A DNA stretch of 64,000 nt from Chloranthus sessilifolius (GCA_021018995.1 CM037585.1:125454831-125518830), one strand, 5' to 3'. Positions 10,681 through 21,943 are shown, numbered from the stretch's first letter. Notes: generated by a model from the sequence alone, not told the origin. A program made the numbers and translations.

Positions 10681-11775
10681 AATTCCTTGAACAGGAAGAC
10701 CCTACTTAACAACTTGAGAAAATGGGGTTCAATTGCCCATGTATTAATACTATACCAACTTAAAGATACGTCAGAATATAAAATTATTGGATGTCCATTT
10801 TATAGGGTATCTTGAAAGATCAAAAGGTTAGCAATTCTTATCATAAAGATAAGGAAATGATCGAAAGTAGAAGATCTCACTGATGATAACATTCATCAAA
10901 TTTGAGAATATACTATTTTTAGATAGAAGGTGATTAGTCCACTAGAGATATAATGATTCCATAGTCCATACAACCTGAGGACGTTGAAACATCTATACCA
11001 CATATTACGAATAATGGTCAAAGGAGATCTAGAGTTCCTCCATCCTATTTGGATAACTTTAATGTTCACTCAAACAAGATATAGAAGACATTGACTAAGA
11101 TAAAGGAGATGATCCTAGGGATTTTAATAAAGAGTTTAGCTCCCTTGAATCTAATGAAGAGCTAAATGCTATGAATTTAGAACTTGATTCTATAGAAAAC
11201 AATAAAGTATGGGAACTTAGTAACTTAACTAGTGCTATAAATGTCATAGGCTGTAAATGGGTGAAAAAGAAACTAAAGCAGATGGCTCAATAGATAAATT
11301 TAAGCTAGAATTTAAACTGTGGGCTTTAACCAAAGAGAGGGGATTGATTATGTAGATACACATTTTCTTGTAGATAAATTTATGTCAATTAGAATTATTT
11401 TAGGTATTGTCGCCCACTTTGATTTACAATTATTCCAAAGGGATTTTAAAATTACGTTCCTAAATGGAGATCTAAATGAAACTATTTATATGAAACAACC
11501 AAAAGGCTTCGAGATTAAGTGTCATGAAGACAAAGCATATAAGTTAAAAAAATAATTATATGGGTAAAAAGAATCTTTACGCCAATGGTTTTTGACATTT
11601 CATAATGCAATAGTTAAACCGAGATATGTGATTAGCGTATTAAATCATTGTGTATATGTATTGAAGAGGGGGCGTAGTTTAGAATTTTATCTTTGCATGT
11701 AGATAACATTATTTTAGCCTGAAAAGATCAGGGTTGTCTTATGCGATCGCATATGCCATCTGGGAAGGATGTATC

Positions 11776-12259
11776 CAGTATTCTTAGAAACGGTTGAGGT
11801 GGCCGCCTGGGTGGCCGCTCGAGTCCCAGGGCGCCCCAATTTAGCTCAGGGCATCCACGAGAGTGGACAGGGCCTAAGGCGCTCGCCCAGTCCCTACTTC
11901 GAACCCCACCCGGCGCCCACAACTATTTTTTTTTTCTTTTACAACTTATATTATTTAACTTATAAACTTACCTTTGCAAGTTATAAAATTTATAACTCAA
12001 AACATTATATAAATTATATTTAAACAAACTTACCTTTACAAGTTATAGAATTTATAACTTAAAACATTATATAAGTTATATTTAATTAACTTACACATAC
12101 AAGTTACTTTATAAAATAACTGATAAGCTATATAAGTTCCTAACTTTAGGGTTTTAAGCTTAAAGAGTTAAGCACCTCCCTGCTCCATCGTCTCCCCAAA
12201 GCCGAAGTTGAAGCTCTTGGTAGTTGCAGGTTCAACCGTTCAGGTGTATATGTGTGTGT

Positions 12260-12336
<77 letters not shown>

Positions 12337-12485
12337 GTAAAATCAAAAAAACGGGTATAAATATACACACCTATATATATAGTGACCGTCCAGTTCTTGG
12401 GGCGCTCACCTAGGCACCGCCCGGACCTATCCGCCCTAAAATTCACTCGACCACCTAAACCCGCCCGTCGACTTTAGGAACATTG
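11776..12485. mobile_element. inner hAT-type element nested in the outer hAT element
   Basis: 710 bases bounded by a perfect 8-bp duplication, GATGTATC at 11768-11775 and 12486-12493. The ends CAGTATTCTTAGA and TTTAGGAACATTG form imperfect terminal inverted repeats. The inside has GC-rich blocks next to each end and an AT core with a long TG/TA microsatellite. No transposase remnant is present. Confidence 0.85.
12245..12334. repeat. TG/CA and TA microsatellite
   Basis: GTGTGTGT, then CACACACA, then about 30 TA units. It lies inside the inner hAT element. Confidence 0.95.
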
Positions 12486-13249
12486 GATGTATCGCATATG
12501 CCATCACGGCATATGCGATACAGTAAGTATGCCATCACATACAATTGTATGCCATGGCATACCATGGCATATGCGACAATATGCTATCACATACAGTGTA
12601 TGTCATGGTATACTTCTCCAACATTTATTTATTTATTAATTTTTTTGCTTATTAGGAGTCCCCAAGCCTTATAAATAGGGGGTTTTTCTTCCTAATGCAT
12701 ACCACAACTCTCAAAGGTATGTTTTGGGTCTCTTTCCTTTTCTTATGTATGGTCCACTTTATTTTTGTACTATTTTGACTTATTTTTTAATGAAATTTAT
12801 ATTTTTTCTTCCACCTTATGAGATATATTCAACTCATTCTACAATAGCACAACATTAACAAAAATAGTGTTTTTTTATATTGTTAATTTTGGCGATTTTT
12901 GGGAAATTTTTGGGATTTATTTCGTATTTTTTAAAATTTTTAGGGATAAAAAATTATGTGCCATGACACAATCGCATATGTCATCCGCATATACGATTGG
13001 GCCATGCCATCGCATAGAGTCGCATATGCCATTTAACAACATTGGAAATGATTAATGACACCAAATGATGGTTTAACTCTCACTATGAGACAAATGATAT
13101 CGGAGAGGCATCCTATATTCTTGAAATAAAAATAACAAGAGATAGAGAATCTCGAATGATTTGTTTAAGTCAGGAAATATACATTGACATTAAATTTAAA
13201 AGATTTAGAATGGAAGGTTGCAATTTTTTGGCCACTCCTACCGAAAAGT

Positions 13250-13930
13250 GATTGAAAGTAAGTAAAATAGACTGTCCACTTGTGGTACAAGATAGATTTA
13301 ATGTTCCTTATGCTAAAGGTGTTGGAAGCTTAATGTTTGCTATATTATATACGAAACTGGATCTTGCCTATGCAGTATTTCTTGTTAGTAGATACCAAAG
13401 TAACTCTAGTATAAAACACTAGCAATCAATGAAAAGCATTTTGAGGTATGTAAAGAACAAAACACCTTAAATTATGTTTTTAAGCTGATAAGCTTGAGTT
13501 TCAAGGATATTCTGATTTTAATCATGTTGGAGACACGAAGGATGCAAAATCCCCCTCACGTTATGTTTTCCTCTTTGGAAGTGATGTTATTTCTTAGTCT
13601 AGTAAGAAACTGGGTTGTGTTGCCAGGCATACTTATGAAGCCGAGTTTGTGGCTTGTAGTGTAGTTCGTACTTAAGTCATTTGGACAAAGCGCTTCAAAG
13701 AAGATATAGAGCTTGATATAACCGAGGGGCCTACGCATATATTTTGGAACGATAAAGCTGCAATGAGATTGATAAGTGGAGCAAATAGTTCCAAAAGCAA
13801 GCGCATAGAACTCCAATATCACTACATTAAGGACATAGTGGAAAAAGGAGAAGTGCCTATAAGCCATTTACCTTCATCTGATATGATTGTTGACCCTTTA
13901 AAAAGGGTCAACGTGCGAAATTATATTTAA
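13250..13930 (+). pseudogene. copia RNase H remnant
   Basis: Recognisable family motifs: SRYQSNSS, a stretch matching the usual KRILRYVKGT block, SKKLGCVARHTYEAEFVA near 13600, WNDKAAMRLISG and KRIELQYHYIKDIVEKGE near 13800-13850, and SSDMIVDPL at the end. Frames change several times. In the family this domain removes the RNA strand during cDNA synthesis. Confidence 0.8.
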
Positions 13931-14249
13931 ATCATGTTCGCTTGATGGGACTTAGGGACGCCTAAGTCAATTGCTTTCAAGGCACTTGGTATTTTATCCC
14001 TCATAAAAAACAGATTGTCGTGATTGGAAGATTCGCTTTGACGAGTAAAAATTCATGATTTGAATGAATCTTGTCATGATGGAAAAATCCGTTTTCGCAT
14101 GCAAAACCTCATGATTGGGACACATTTTATTGTGATTGATAGATCCGATTTGCCATGCAAAACCTCACAACTGAGATATGTTCTAATGGGTAAATCCTAA
14201 AATGGTAAAAGCCTTAGACATATAACCACCCTCATAGCCAAGTGGGAGA

Positions 14250-14615
14250 TGTTGGGAGGTGACTATGACGCTGTTAGCAATATCGATTTCACGAAAATTG
14301 GCTCGAGTGATTTCCGTGTAATGATGACAAAGCTTATTATTTCTTTTTAAGGCAAATGTTTTATATATATTATATAATTATAATGTCTATTTTGTGGAAA
14401 GGTTATAAGAAATAAACGTAGAAAATGTTCAAAATGAAAATGGGTTTATGGCAATAGAAACAGATTAAAGAGGGTCATTTCTTCGATTGAATGCGCTCCA
14501 AATCCCAACGTTGCAAAAGGCCTTCAAGGCTATATAAACAGGGCACTTCTATCATGAGAAATCACTAAAAACAGAAGTGAAAAGCACAAGAAATTCACTT
14601 TCTTGAGAAAGAAGC
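14250..14615 (+). mobile_element. copia 3' LTR, left portion
   Basis: It starts TGTTGGGAGG directly after a purine tract and holds a TATA-like CTATATAAACAGG near 14530. It is cut by the gypsy element at 14616. The right portion resumes at 19682. Confidence 0.65.
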
Positions 14616-15721
14616 TGATGTGAAGATAAAATTAAAGAAGAAGGTGGTGTTGGAGGGCAGCAATAAGAGAGGATTGTTGTCAAATTTCAGGAAGTTATAT
14701 GGAGATTTTACGAGAGACCTACAGGTTGCTATTAAAGACTGGTTGCAGGGCCAGAAAAGGAATGAGAAGAGGTGGCCGCAAACGTTCAACAAGAGGACCA
14801 AAGATTTCCTGTTGAAGAACCATAAAGAAGATTGTTAAAGAAGAATTACTATGTGCATAAAAAGGGCTTTTTCTTGGTTAGTTAACAAAGCTAAACACGG
14901 CTCTAATGGGGCTGATTCAAGACCTTTAACAGTCTAGAAAAGAGGAGCTTTACCAGTTCTGCAGAGAAGGTAATGAGATGCTGGACTGGACCTATTATTG
15001 AATAACCAAAAGTGCAACAGAGGTCAAGACCATGCCCAAAACAGTTTAATCAAAGGGGCCTGAGCTGTTGCAATTTGGGTCCGTGGGGGGTGCCTGCCAT
15101 AAAGCCCGAAAGATAACATTTAATTTGATTGGGTCGAGAAGTCTATAGAATTTGGGAGTTGCACAAGAGTTTGGCCGACAGTTCTGATTTACAAAAATAT
15201 GGGGCGCTCTTAGTTTTATTTCCTTAAATAGAATGTCTATTCATTTATTTTATTTTCGTTAGGAAGTTTAGTGTTTAGTACCTTTTAGGAAACTTGACAG
15301 TTGAGTTATTAGAGAATAATATCTAGAGTTTTATTTTTATTAAAAAGTTTCCTTATGTGGTTAGAGTCTATAAGTAAATAAAGAAAGGAGATAAGGACTT
15401 CGAGATTACCATGTGGGAACCAACACAAGATGGTTGAATGAGATATCACGTGCTCTTTCTTGGGAAAGGTTATTTTTAATACGACTCTTACTAACTCGAA
15501 GATTAGGGTTTTTATTTTTAAATACTGACCAAATACAAATTTGGAAAGAAAGTTAGGGAATGAAATTTTCGTTTTTTCTGCATGAAGAACTTTGGGGGCT
15601 GTGAACCATAAATGGGGCATTTTTTTATTAATTGTTCCATATTTGCTAAATAAGGTGAGTCTCATATTAAATTCTGAATCTTATTTTTGAACCTTTATTA
15701 TCATCTTTCCATGATCCATCA
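14616..15721 (+). mobile_element. 5' LTR of the non-autonomous gypsy element
   Basis: 1106 bases, TGATGTGAAG to GATCCATCA. It matches 18511-19681 throughout, apart from the duplicated segment in the latter. A 72-codon frame within it is not conserved in the other LTR and is not considered a gene. Confidence 0.85.
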
Positions 15722-15723
15722 GT

Positions 15724-15737
15724 TTGGTATCAAAGCA
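15724..15737 (+). promoter_or_regulatory. primer-binding site of the non-autonomous gypsy element
   Basis: TTGGTATCAAAGCAGG begins two bases after the 5' LTR. It matches the initiator-Met-tRNA site TGGTATCAGAGC with one change. Confidence 0.8.
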
Positions 15738-15789
15738 GGAAAACCCTTGCACCTTCATTCTGACGCATCTTGTAATCCGTGAAATCGAG

Positions 15790-16900
15790 ATGTCGCCTCA
15801 GAAATCGAGCGAAGAGAGATCTTGATATTCAAAATTTACACGACTCCGTTTAGCAATGATTTAAACAATTACATCCCCTAACGCAAGTCGTATTGCGTCA
15901 AGAGAACCCTCAACATTCTCTTAGAGATGAAGAGAGTGGTAGGGATGATCATCGTGGAGATGATCATCATTCTATGAGTGGTTGTACATCAAGTTCTACC
16001 ATATCGGAGGAAGGACTAGAAGATTGGTTGGTTAGAGCCATGGAACGATGGAGTCACAATCAAGCGATTAAAATCGAGATCACGGATTTACATAGTAGTC
16101 TTCAACCAAATGAATTTTTTGATTGCACAAAAAATATTGATAGTTTTTTTGAATGGAAAGAGTTGGCCGAGGATCATAAGGAAAAATTTGTTTCACTAAA
16201 ACAAAAGAGGTATGTGCAACTATGGTGGAAGCAACTCAAAGAGAAGCGTCATAGAGATGGAAAGGGATGATCGATAAATATGTGGGATCCAATGAAAAGG
16301 AAATTACGGCAACGATTCCTACCGTAGGATTATACTCACGTCCTTCTTCAACAGTTCCATTGACTTCAACAAGGATCTAAAACCTTCTTTGAATATGCAA
16401 AAGAGTTTCACCAACTCTCTACTCATAACAATTTGATTGAAACAGAGGATCAAACCGTTGCAAGATATATCGGGGTCTACGGTTAGCAATTCAAGATGTA
16501 ATTAATATACACTCGACTAGTGACATTGATGAAGCCTATAAGTTGGCTTTAAAAGTGGCGGAACAATAAAAGGAGTAGTGGTCATTGTTTGAATGAAGAT
16601 AAAGAAGGTTCTACTTCATCCAGAAAATTCTCAATTGAAGAATCAACGAAACTAGCGCCTTCTACAGTAAATGTAAAAGGAAAATGATGAAGTTCAGTAG
16701 CTGAGCAGGTTTCTAGTGCTCAAAGCAAGTATTTTCGGCGAAACGGATATGGGCCGGGTTCTACGAATGTTGAAAAAAGAGGCCGAAGTACGCATAAATC
16801 CAATAGAACAAACCAGGGGTGAAACACATGAGCAAACGGGTCCGAATGAGCCGCTGTCCGCCACTTTATATGACAGCCCAGCTGATGCGGGAACTTACTA
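15790..16900 (+). pseudogene. gypsy gag remnant
   Basis: The clearest frame, 15893-16270, ends in the capsid region: NEFFDCTKNIDSFFEWKELAEDHK ... KRYVQLWWKQL, which corresponds to the family's pattern of FLEWLxxVExxF followed by AxxWW. An acidic, Ser-rich N-terminal part precedes it. Further downstream, frames continue in pieces through a Ser-rich linker to about 16900, where an antisense LTR begins. No intact zinc knuckle is seen. Confidence 0.65.
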
Positions 16901-17855
16901 AATGCAACGCTAGGGCTGAGATTAAAATCAAAATTAATTCAAGCAATTAAAATAACAATTTCTCATGACAAATTACCACAGAAAATTCTAGAAATTCGAT
17001 TAGATTTAATTCTGGCCCAAAATAGCGTTACTTCTTGTGTACGTTCCCTATCGGATCTAGAAGACTAGGGTTTTCATGAACGGCTAGATCTCCGATAGTT
17101 TTAGGGTGTCGAACAAACTCGCAAGCGGGTTCTCTCGATACCGTACAAAATTAAAAGGCTAACAAAGAATTAGCAATGAACAAATAGGTTGATTTTGGAT
17201 TTTTTTTTTTTATATATAAATAGGCTAGATCTGGGATTTAAGTTGAGAAATAAATAATTAGGGTATGCTACTTACACAAACTGTAGATCTAAAGAAGATA
17301 GAGATGGAAGAAGAGTTACCCTCGCACCAAATCGCAGACGGGAATCGAAGAATCATTCTCCGTTTTGAGAGAATCACACCCTCACAAAAGTTTAGAACTC
17401 TTAAGCTTGCAAGAGCAATTTTAATTAACCAACAATAAAGTTGTTTACAAGGCTAACCAAAACCCTAATACAAAATTAGAATAATCCTCATGAAAATAAA
17501 ACACAAATAGAAATTTTTGACCAAAACACTAAATTGCCGTCAAAATTCGCGTAAATAGTCGATCGATCGATTATGGGCCTCGATTGATCGACTGCTAAAG
17601 TAATTAATTGTCAGACGCCACATGTCTAAATCGATCGATCGAATTTCCCTGCTCGATCGATTGACTGAGGAATTTAATTTCGCCTCAGAATATTGTTCCA
17701 CAGTCCATTCTGGATCCATCGATGGCTGGAGTTGATCGACCGACTAAGCAATTTTCAGTTCTCCGAATTTGAGTTGATTTTCCTTCTTCCGCCTTTGCTG
17801 ATCTTCTTCCACCTGCGAAACGTCACTGACGGGTGCTTGAATCTGATGTCCCCAT
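16901..17855 (-). mobile_element. antisense solo-LTR-like insertion (related to the LTR at 6792-7978)
   Basis: This block has the same layout as the minus-strand gypsy LTR further left: it starts TGCAACGCTAGG on plus, has a TATA-like region near 17205-17220 (read on minus), an AACAA-rich segment, then a cluster of CGATCGATCGA words at 17560-17750 and a pyrimidine-rich end. It separates the gag and protease remnants of the host element. No target duplication was found, so the boundaries are approximate. Confidence 0.5.
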
Positions 17856-17865
17856 CACCAGTACA

Positions 17866-18110
17866 CCGTGAAGATGAAGAAGACGGTGTGGAGCAGATAG
17901 ACATTAATGACTTCTGAGTAATCGAGTAATTAATGAAGATCATGAGGGATATCTGTGTATTGATATTTTTCAAATGACATGTTTGTCGGGAGGGAAATCG
18001 TGTACAATCATTATCGATACCAGAAGAATGGGTAACATGATTTCAAAGGCGAAAGTAGAAAATTTGAAATTACCGGCAAAGAAGCTTGATGAACTATAAA
18101 AGGGTGCATG
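17866..18110 (+). pseudogene. gypsy protease-like remnant
   Basis: After an acidic stretch (EDEEDGVEQ), a frame reads HEGYLCIDIF, SGGKSCTIIIDT and then KVENLKLPAKKL. In the family the corresponding positions hold the I-I-D-S-G catalytic motif followed by a VSxxLVxxLxL stretch. Here D-S-G reads D-T-R. Weak but in the expected place after gag. Confidence 0.45.
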
Positions 18111-18510
18111 GTTTAAAAAAGGGAGAAATTGCGGTAAAAAATAAATGTATGGTAAAATTTTCGGTTCGACCTTGAAATTTGCGATAAAAAGTGATTGGTT
18201 TATAAAGATGAGGTATGGTGCGATGTAATTCCAATGAATGCATGCCAGTATGCCACAATTTATTGGGATGACCTTGACAATTTGATTGTGACGTCACCTT
18301 TCACGGAACAAGGAATGTTTACACCTTCACTAAAGATGGAAAACGTGTGACACTCTTACGTCAATGGGAGTTCACACAAAATATGCAAGTGAACTGCCAT
18401 TGTTCTACGCTCAACATTGGGATGAGAAAAGGAGATTGCAAGGGTTTAAGTATGAGAAAGAACTCCGTCAAGTTAAACTCGATGTCGAGTTTCTTTCAAC
18501 TGGGAGAGAA

Positions 18511-19681
18511 TGATGTGACGAGAAAATTAAAGAAGGTGGCGTTGGAGGGCAGCAATAAGTGGGATTGTTGTCAAATTTGATGAAGTTATACGGAGGGTTA
18601 AGAGAGCCCTACAGGTCACTCTAAAGACCAGTTGTGGGGCCAAAAATGGAATGAGAAGGGTCTGTTGCAGAAGCTGAATAAGAGGTCCACATATCAGTTA
18701 TACGGAGGTTTTAAGAGAGCCCTACAGGTCACTCTAAAGACTGGTTGTGGGGCCAAAAATGGAATGAGAAGGGGCTGTTGCAGAAGCTTAATAAGAGGTC
18801 CACATATAGACTGTTAAAGAAGAATTTAAACGTGTAAAAAAGAGGCTGTTTTTTTGGGTTAGTTAGCAACACTAAATGGGGCTGATTGCAGACCCTTTAA
18901 CAGTCTAGAAAGAGAAACTTCACCAGTTCTGCAGACACGGTAATGAGGTGCTGGAATAGACCTATTATTAATAACTAAATGTTCATCTCAAAACAGTTTA
19001 ATCAAAGGGGTCTGAGCTGCTGCGATGGATCGGGGGGAGGGGGGGTGGGTTATAAAGTCCAAAAGTCCAACAGGTAACATTTAATTTGATTGGGTCGAGA
19101 CATCTATAGAATTTGTGAGTTGCACAAGAATTTGACAGAGCTCTGACAGACAAAAATATGGGGCTTTTAGTTTTATTTCCTTAAATAGATTGTTTCTATT
19201 CATTTCTTTTATTTTTGTTAGGAAGTTTAGTGTTTTACTTTTCAGGAAACTTGACAGTTTGAGTTATTAGGAGAATAATATCTGAGTTTTATTTTGATTA
19301 AGAAGTTTCCTATTGTGGTTAATGTATAAGTAAATAAAGAAAGAGGAAAAGAAGGAATTCGAAATTACCAAGTGGAAACCAACACGAGATGACTGAGTGA
19401 GATATCATGTGTTCTTTTTTATTGGAAAGGTTAGTTTTAGTAGGACTCTTATTAACCCGTAGAATAGAGTTTTTTTTTCCTTAAAGACTGATGTAACACA
19501 AATTTGGAAAGAAGTTGGTGAATGAAATTCTGGCTTTTTCTGCGTGAAGAACTTTGTGGGCCGTGAACCCTAATTTGGGGATTCTCTCTTTATGTTCCCT
19601 ATTTTGCTAAATAAGGTGAGTCTCATATTAAAACCTGAATTTTATTTTGAATCTCTATTCTCCCCCTTCCATACTACATCA
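18511..19681 (+). mobile_element. 3' LTR of the non-autonomous gypsy element
   Basis: 1171 bases, TGATGTGACG to CTACATCA. It is longer than its partner mainly because of a 113-base tandem duplication at 18588-18813. Confidence 0.85.
18588..18813. repeat. 113-bp tandem duplication in the 3' LTR
   Basis: AGAGAGCCCTACAGGTCACT occurs at 18601 and again at 18714, and the whole unit around it is repeated almost unchanged. The 5' LTR has one copy only, so the duplication arose after or during insertion. Confidence 0.9.
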
Positions 19682-20109
19682 GAAGTGTCCATTCAATTTG
19701 CGATCCAGTTTCGTGGTGTCTCCCACTAGATCTGGCAATTGTTATTGCGATCAACCATCGACATTGATCCCACCCTTCATTACTAGTAGTTAGTAAGATA
19801 GTAGTAATAGTAACAATTCAAACAGTTGAGCATGACTATCAACTTCCATTGTAAAAGTCAAATATCGATTAGGTAACATTAATTTATGATGAAGATAAAC
19901 AAATAAAAAATTCATGTGAGCATTGAGACAACAAACATCACTTGCATATTGTGGATTAAAGGATTCATCTTAGATCTTCATTTTAGATAATGTGATCATT
20001 GTGACAAAATATTTTTGAAAAAAGATACGCGTTTTTTTTGCCGCAACACACTAAACATGTATATTACCCATATTTTTATAAAATGTGTATTTCTGCATAA
20101 TATGAGCAA
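19682..20109. other. rest of the copia 3' LTR, then unassigned sequence
   Basis: The first 100 or so bases continue the copia LTR interrupted at 14615. Its true end was not found. The remainder is AT-rich with no recognisable feature. Confidence 0.45.
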
Positions 20110-20222
20110 TATTCCCACATCGCCTGGGTATCATGGCATTAGGCTATATATAAACCTGGGGCAATCCTCACCTTACAAGCCGGTTTTGTGAGGTTGAGTT
20201 AGGCTCATGAGATTCTACTTAA
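20110..20222 (+). repeat. LTR-like fragment of a plant copia/TRIM-type element
   Basis: It contains CCCACATCGCCTGGGTA, a TATATATAAACC box, CAATCCTCACC, CAAGCCGGTTTTGTGAGG and GTTGAGTTAGGC in that order, an arrangement common in plant LTRs and small LTR elements. No partner LTR is nearby. Family not assigned. Confidence 0.45.
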
Positions 20223-20332
20223 TATGGGTATTTCACGTAGTAAGCATATTTTCTCCTTTTTTTTTATCGGTAACAAAGCATATTTTTTTACATTATTTTT
20301 CCCCCGTATTTTTAAACAGTTTTTAAAAAAAA

Positions 20333-20333
<1 letters not shown>

Positions 20334-20387
<54 letters not shown>
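20334..20387. repeat. TA microsatellite
   Basis: About 26 uninterrupted AT units. An apparent 89-codon frame across it is spurious. Confidence 0.95.
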
Positions 20388-20389
<2 letters not shown>

Positions 20390-20829
20390 CTCATTTTTTC
20401 CAAATTTTTCGCCTTCCATATTTTACAGTTTTTATACGTTTCGACTTTTTCCCGTATTTTTCCGTTTTCGGACTTTCTTGCTCGCCGTATTAAACCCATA
20501 TCCGTATTTTGTCAGTTTGCAAGTGATTGAAGTCATATTTGCTCACTATGACAACCATCAAATGATCTTTAGCACGTTTATAATAGGAATTGCGTAATCA
20601 TGCTTCTATGCATTCATATTATAAGATTACTTATGACATGTCCTTTGGATATCTATTTATGATCTACTCAGCATCTAATTTCAATACTCAGTAACACCCC
20701 CTCCCCCACCTCTCCAAATTCTCAGGCCGGCCATTCTAGGCAACCAGTAACTCATTATAAATAATTTATAGGGGTAGTTATTGTGTATGTATTGATGAAT
20801 CTTGTGAAGCAAGTCTGAAGAATCTCTTC

Positions 20830-21460
20830 CTAAGATGTCCGCTTGCGAGCTGTTTATAGGACAGCTTCTTATAAACTTTGGGGTTAGTGGCTGCATGGAT
20901 GAATTCTGTGCAATGGCTTTTGCTAATTGGTTAGAGTCCCCTTTCTGTAGGGATTTGGAAATCCTTTGGAGGGCTATAAACTTTGGGGTTAGTGGCTGTA
21001 TGGATGAATTCTGTGCAATGGCTTTTGCTAGTTGGTTAGAGTCCCCTTCTGTAGGGATTTGGGAATCCTTTGGAGGGCACTACCAACAGCTATCTTCTAG
21101 GGAATTTGGAAGGAAAGGAATTAAATAATTTTTGATAATAGGATTAAAAATTTAGAATCTGTGCGGACACTGAGGGCTTGGTTATCTAGGATTGGCTTGA
21201 GTGGTGCCTAGCATCCCTTGACGCTCGGTCCTCACTGCAAAGAAGATTTCTAGGGACTGGGAGCAGCTGAGGTTCCCATAGGCATCATTTTGGGCCTCTT
21301 ATTTTGTTTTTGTTTTCTGTTGTGCTTTTCTTGCTCTTGTCTTGTTGTTCGTTATTTTTGTTTTATCTCCTTGACTTAGCATCTTCTGCTCTTTTGATAT
21401 GTTGTACTTTCATTTTAATTAATGAAATTATGGCATTGCACCAATTAAAAAAAAAATAAT
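20830..21460 (+). mobile_element. 5'-truncated LINE 3' end
   Basis: Around 21080-21130 a broken frame reads LPTAIF, then GIWKERN and IIFDNR, the zinc-finger-like C-terminus of plant L1 reverse transcriptases (family: WxxWKxRNxxIF). A T-rich 3' untranslated region follows, ending in about ten A at 21448-21457. The upstream part is a 105-bp duplicated unit. Only the last few hundred bases of a LINE are present. Confidence 0.65.
20871..21080. repeat. 105-bp tandem duplication in the LINE fragment
   Basis: The unit beginning ATAAACTTTGGGGTTAGTGG occurs at 20871 and 20976 with very few differences. One copy has a one-base shorter C/T run. Confidence 0.92.
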
Positions 21461-21738
21461 TATTGCATATATACTATGTATGCATATTGATTTTGACTGC
21501 ATCTTGTGACTTTAAGGAGTACCAAAACAAAATATTTATATGAGCTCTAGGAAGAACAAAAGAATGTCACAGGAGTCGGAAATCATTTTCTAATGAAGAG
21601 GCTGAACAATGTCTTGTACTGATCAAAATTGAGGTATAAAAACCACCCAAAAAGTTAGGGCAAATTTTCCCTTGTTTCCATTGTGAAGCTGATTGAAGGC
21701 CTGATTCACATTTGAAATGAAAACCAACCAATAGAATC

Positions 21739-21943
21739 TTTTTTTTTTTTTTTGAAAACCTGGGTATCCGGGCCTCTTAGAGCACCTGCCTAATCCCAGG
21801 GGCACGTGCACACCCCAAATTAGCACATGCCGGGTCAGCACGGGATATAAATCCCTAGGGTGGCCTCAAGGGGGGGAGGGGATTCGAACTCAGGTCTCTT
21901 GCTTTTGGAAGCAAGTACCTGGCCAGCTTGCCTAACCCCTTGA
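21739..21943 (-). mobile_element. tRNA-derived SINE
   Basis: Read on the minus strand, the head carries pol III promoter boxes: an A-box-like TTAGGCAAGCTGGCCAGG (21918-21935) and a B box GAGTTCGAATCC (21880-21891). A tRNA-unrelated body follows, and the element ends in about 15 A (plus-strand T run at 21739-21753). This is the plan of plant tRNA-derived SINEs. No clear target duplication was found. The tRNA-like part lacks a full cloverleaf, so it is not a tRNA gene. Confidence 0.75.

Larger units (their letters stand above)
11729..13044. mobile_element. non-autonomous hAT element in the copia RT
   Basis: The element starts CAGGGTTGT and ends ACAACATTG, giving imperfect terminal inverted repeats (CAGGGTTGT against CAATGTTGT). 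It is flanked by an 8-bp target duplication, GAAAAGAT at 11721-11728 and GAAATGAT at 13045-13052 (7 of 8 match). Eight-base duplications and CA...TG ends are typical of hAT. The inside is non-coding and rich in the word GCATATGCCAT in both orientations near both ends, like subterminal transposase sites. A second hAT element (11776-12485) lies inside it. Confidence 0.8.
11090..13250 (+). pseudogene. copia reverse transcriptase, split by a hAT insertion
   Basis: The left half (about 11090-11720) includes KWVKKK, REGIDYVDTHF, LQLFQRDFKITFLNGDLNETIYMKQPKGF and ends at the active-site region (LHVDNIILA, family YVDD). The right half resumes at 13045-13052 with a repeated target site, then EASYIL and further RT connection motifs. 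Between them lies the 1.3-kb hAT element. The YVDD-equivalent reads HVDN, so it would be inactive even without the insertion. Confidence 0.8.
8820..14615 (+). mobile_element. decayed Ty1/copia element, left part (continues after 19681)
   Basis: In order on the plus strand: gag, protease, integrase, reverse transcriptase, RNase H, a polypurine tract (AGTGGGAGA, 14241-14249) and a 3' LTR starting TGTTGGGAGG at 14250. Integrase before RT is the Ty1/copia order. A hAT element (11729-13044) splits the RT, and a gypsy element (14616-19681) splits the 3' LTR. No 5' LTR or primer site is visible before the gag, so the element is 5'-truncated. Stops and frameshifts are frequent. Confidence 0.85.
14616..19681 (+). 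mobile_element. non-autonomous gypsy element with two LTRs
   Basis: Both LTRs begin TGATGTGA and end in CATCA, and they align over their length with many differences. Imperfect 5-bp target duplications flank them (GAAGC at 14611-14615, GAAGT at 19682-19686). A primer site follows the first LTR. The inside holds a gag remnant and a protease-like remnant but no reverse transcriptase or integrase, and it contains an antisense LTR of another family. It therefore depends on another element for movement, or is a deleted derivative. Confidence 0.85.

Noticed and set aside
11769-12023. 84-codon plus-strand frame next to GC-rich sequence
   Set aside because: Lies wholly inside the inner non-autonomous hAT element and has no recognisable domain.
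12146-12446. Minus-strand frames rich in Ile-Tyr
   Set aside because: They are translations of the TA microsatellite inside the inner hAT element.
20224-20493. 89-codon frame across a TA run
   Set aside because: Simple-repeat translation with no domain.
21880-21935. tRNA gene
   Set aside because: A and B boxes are present, but the cloverleaf is not, and an A tail marks it as a SINE.
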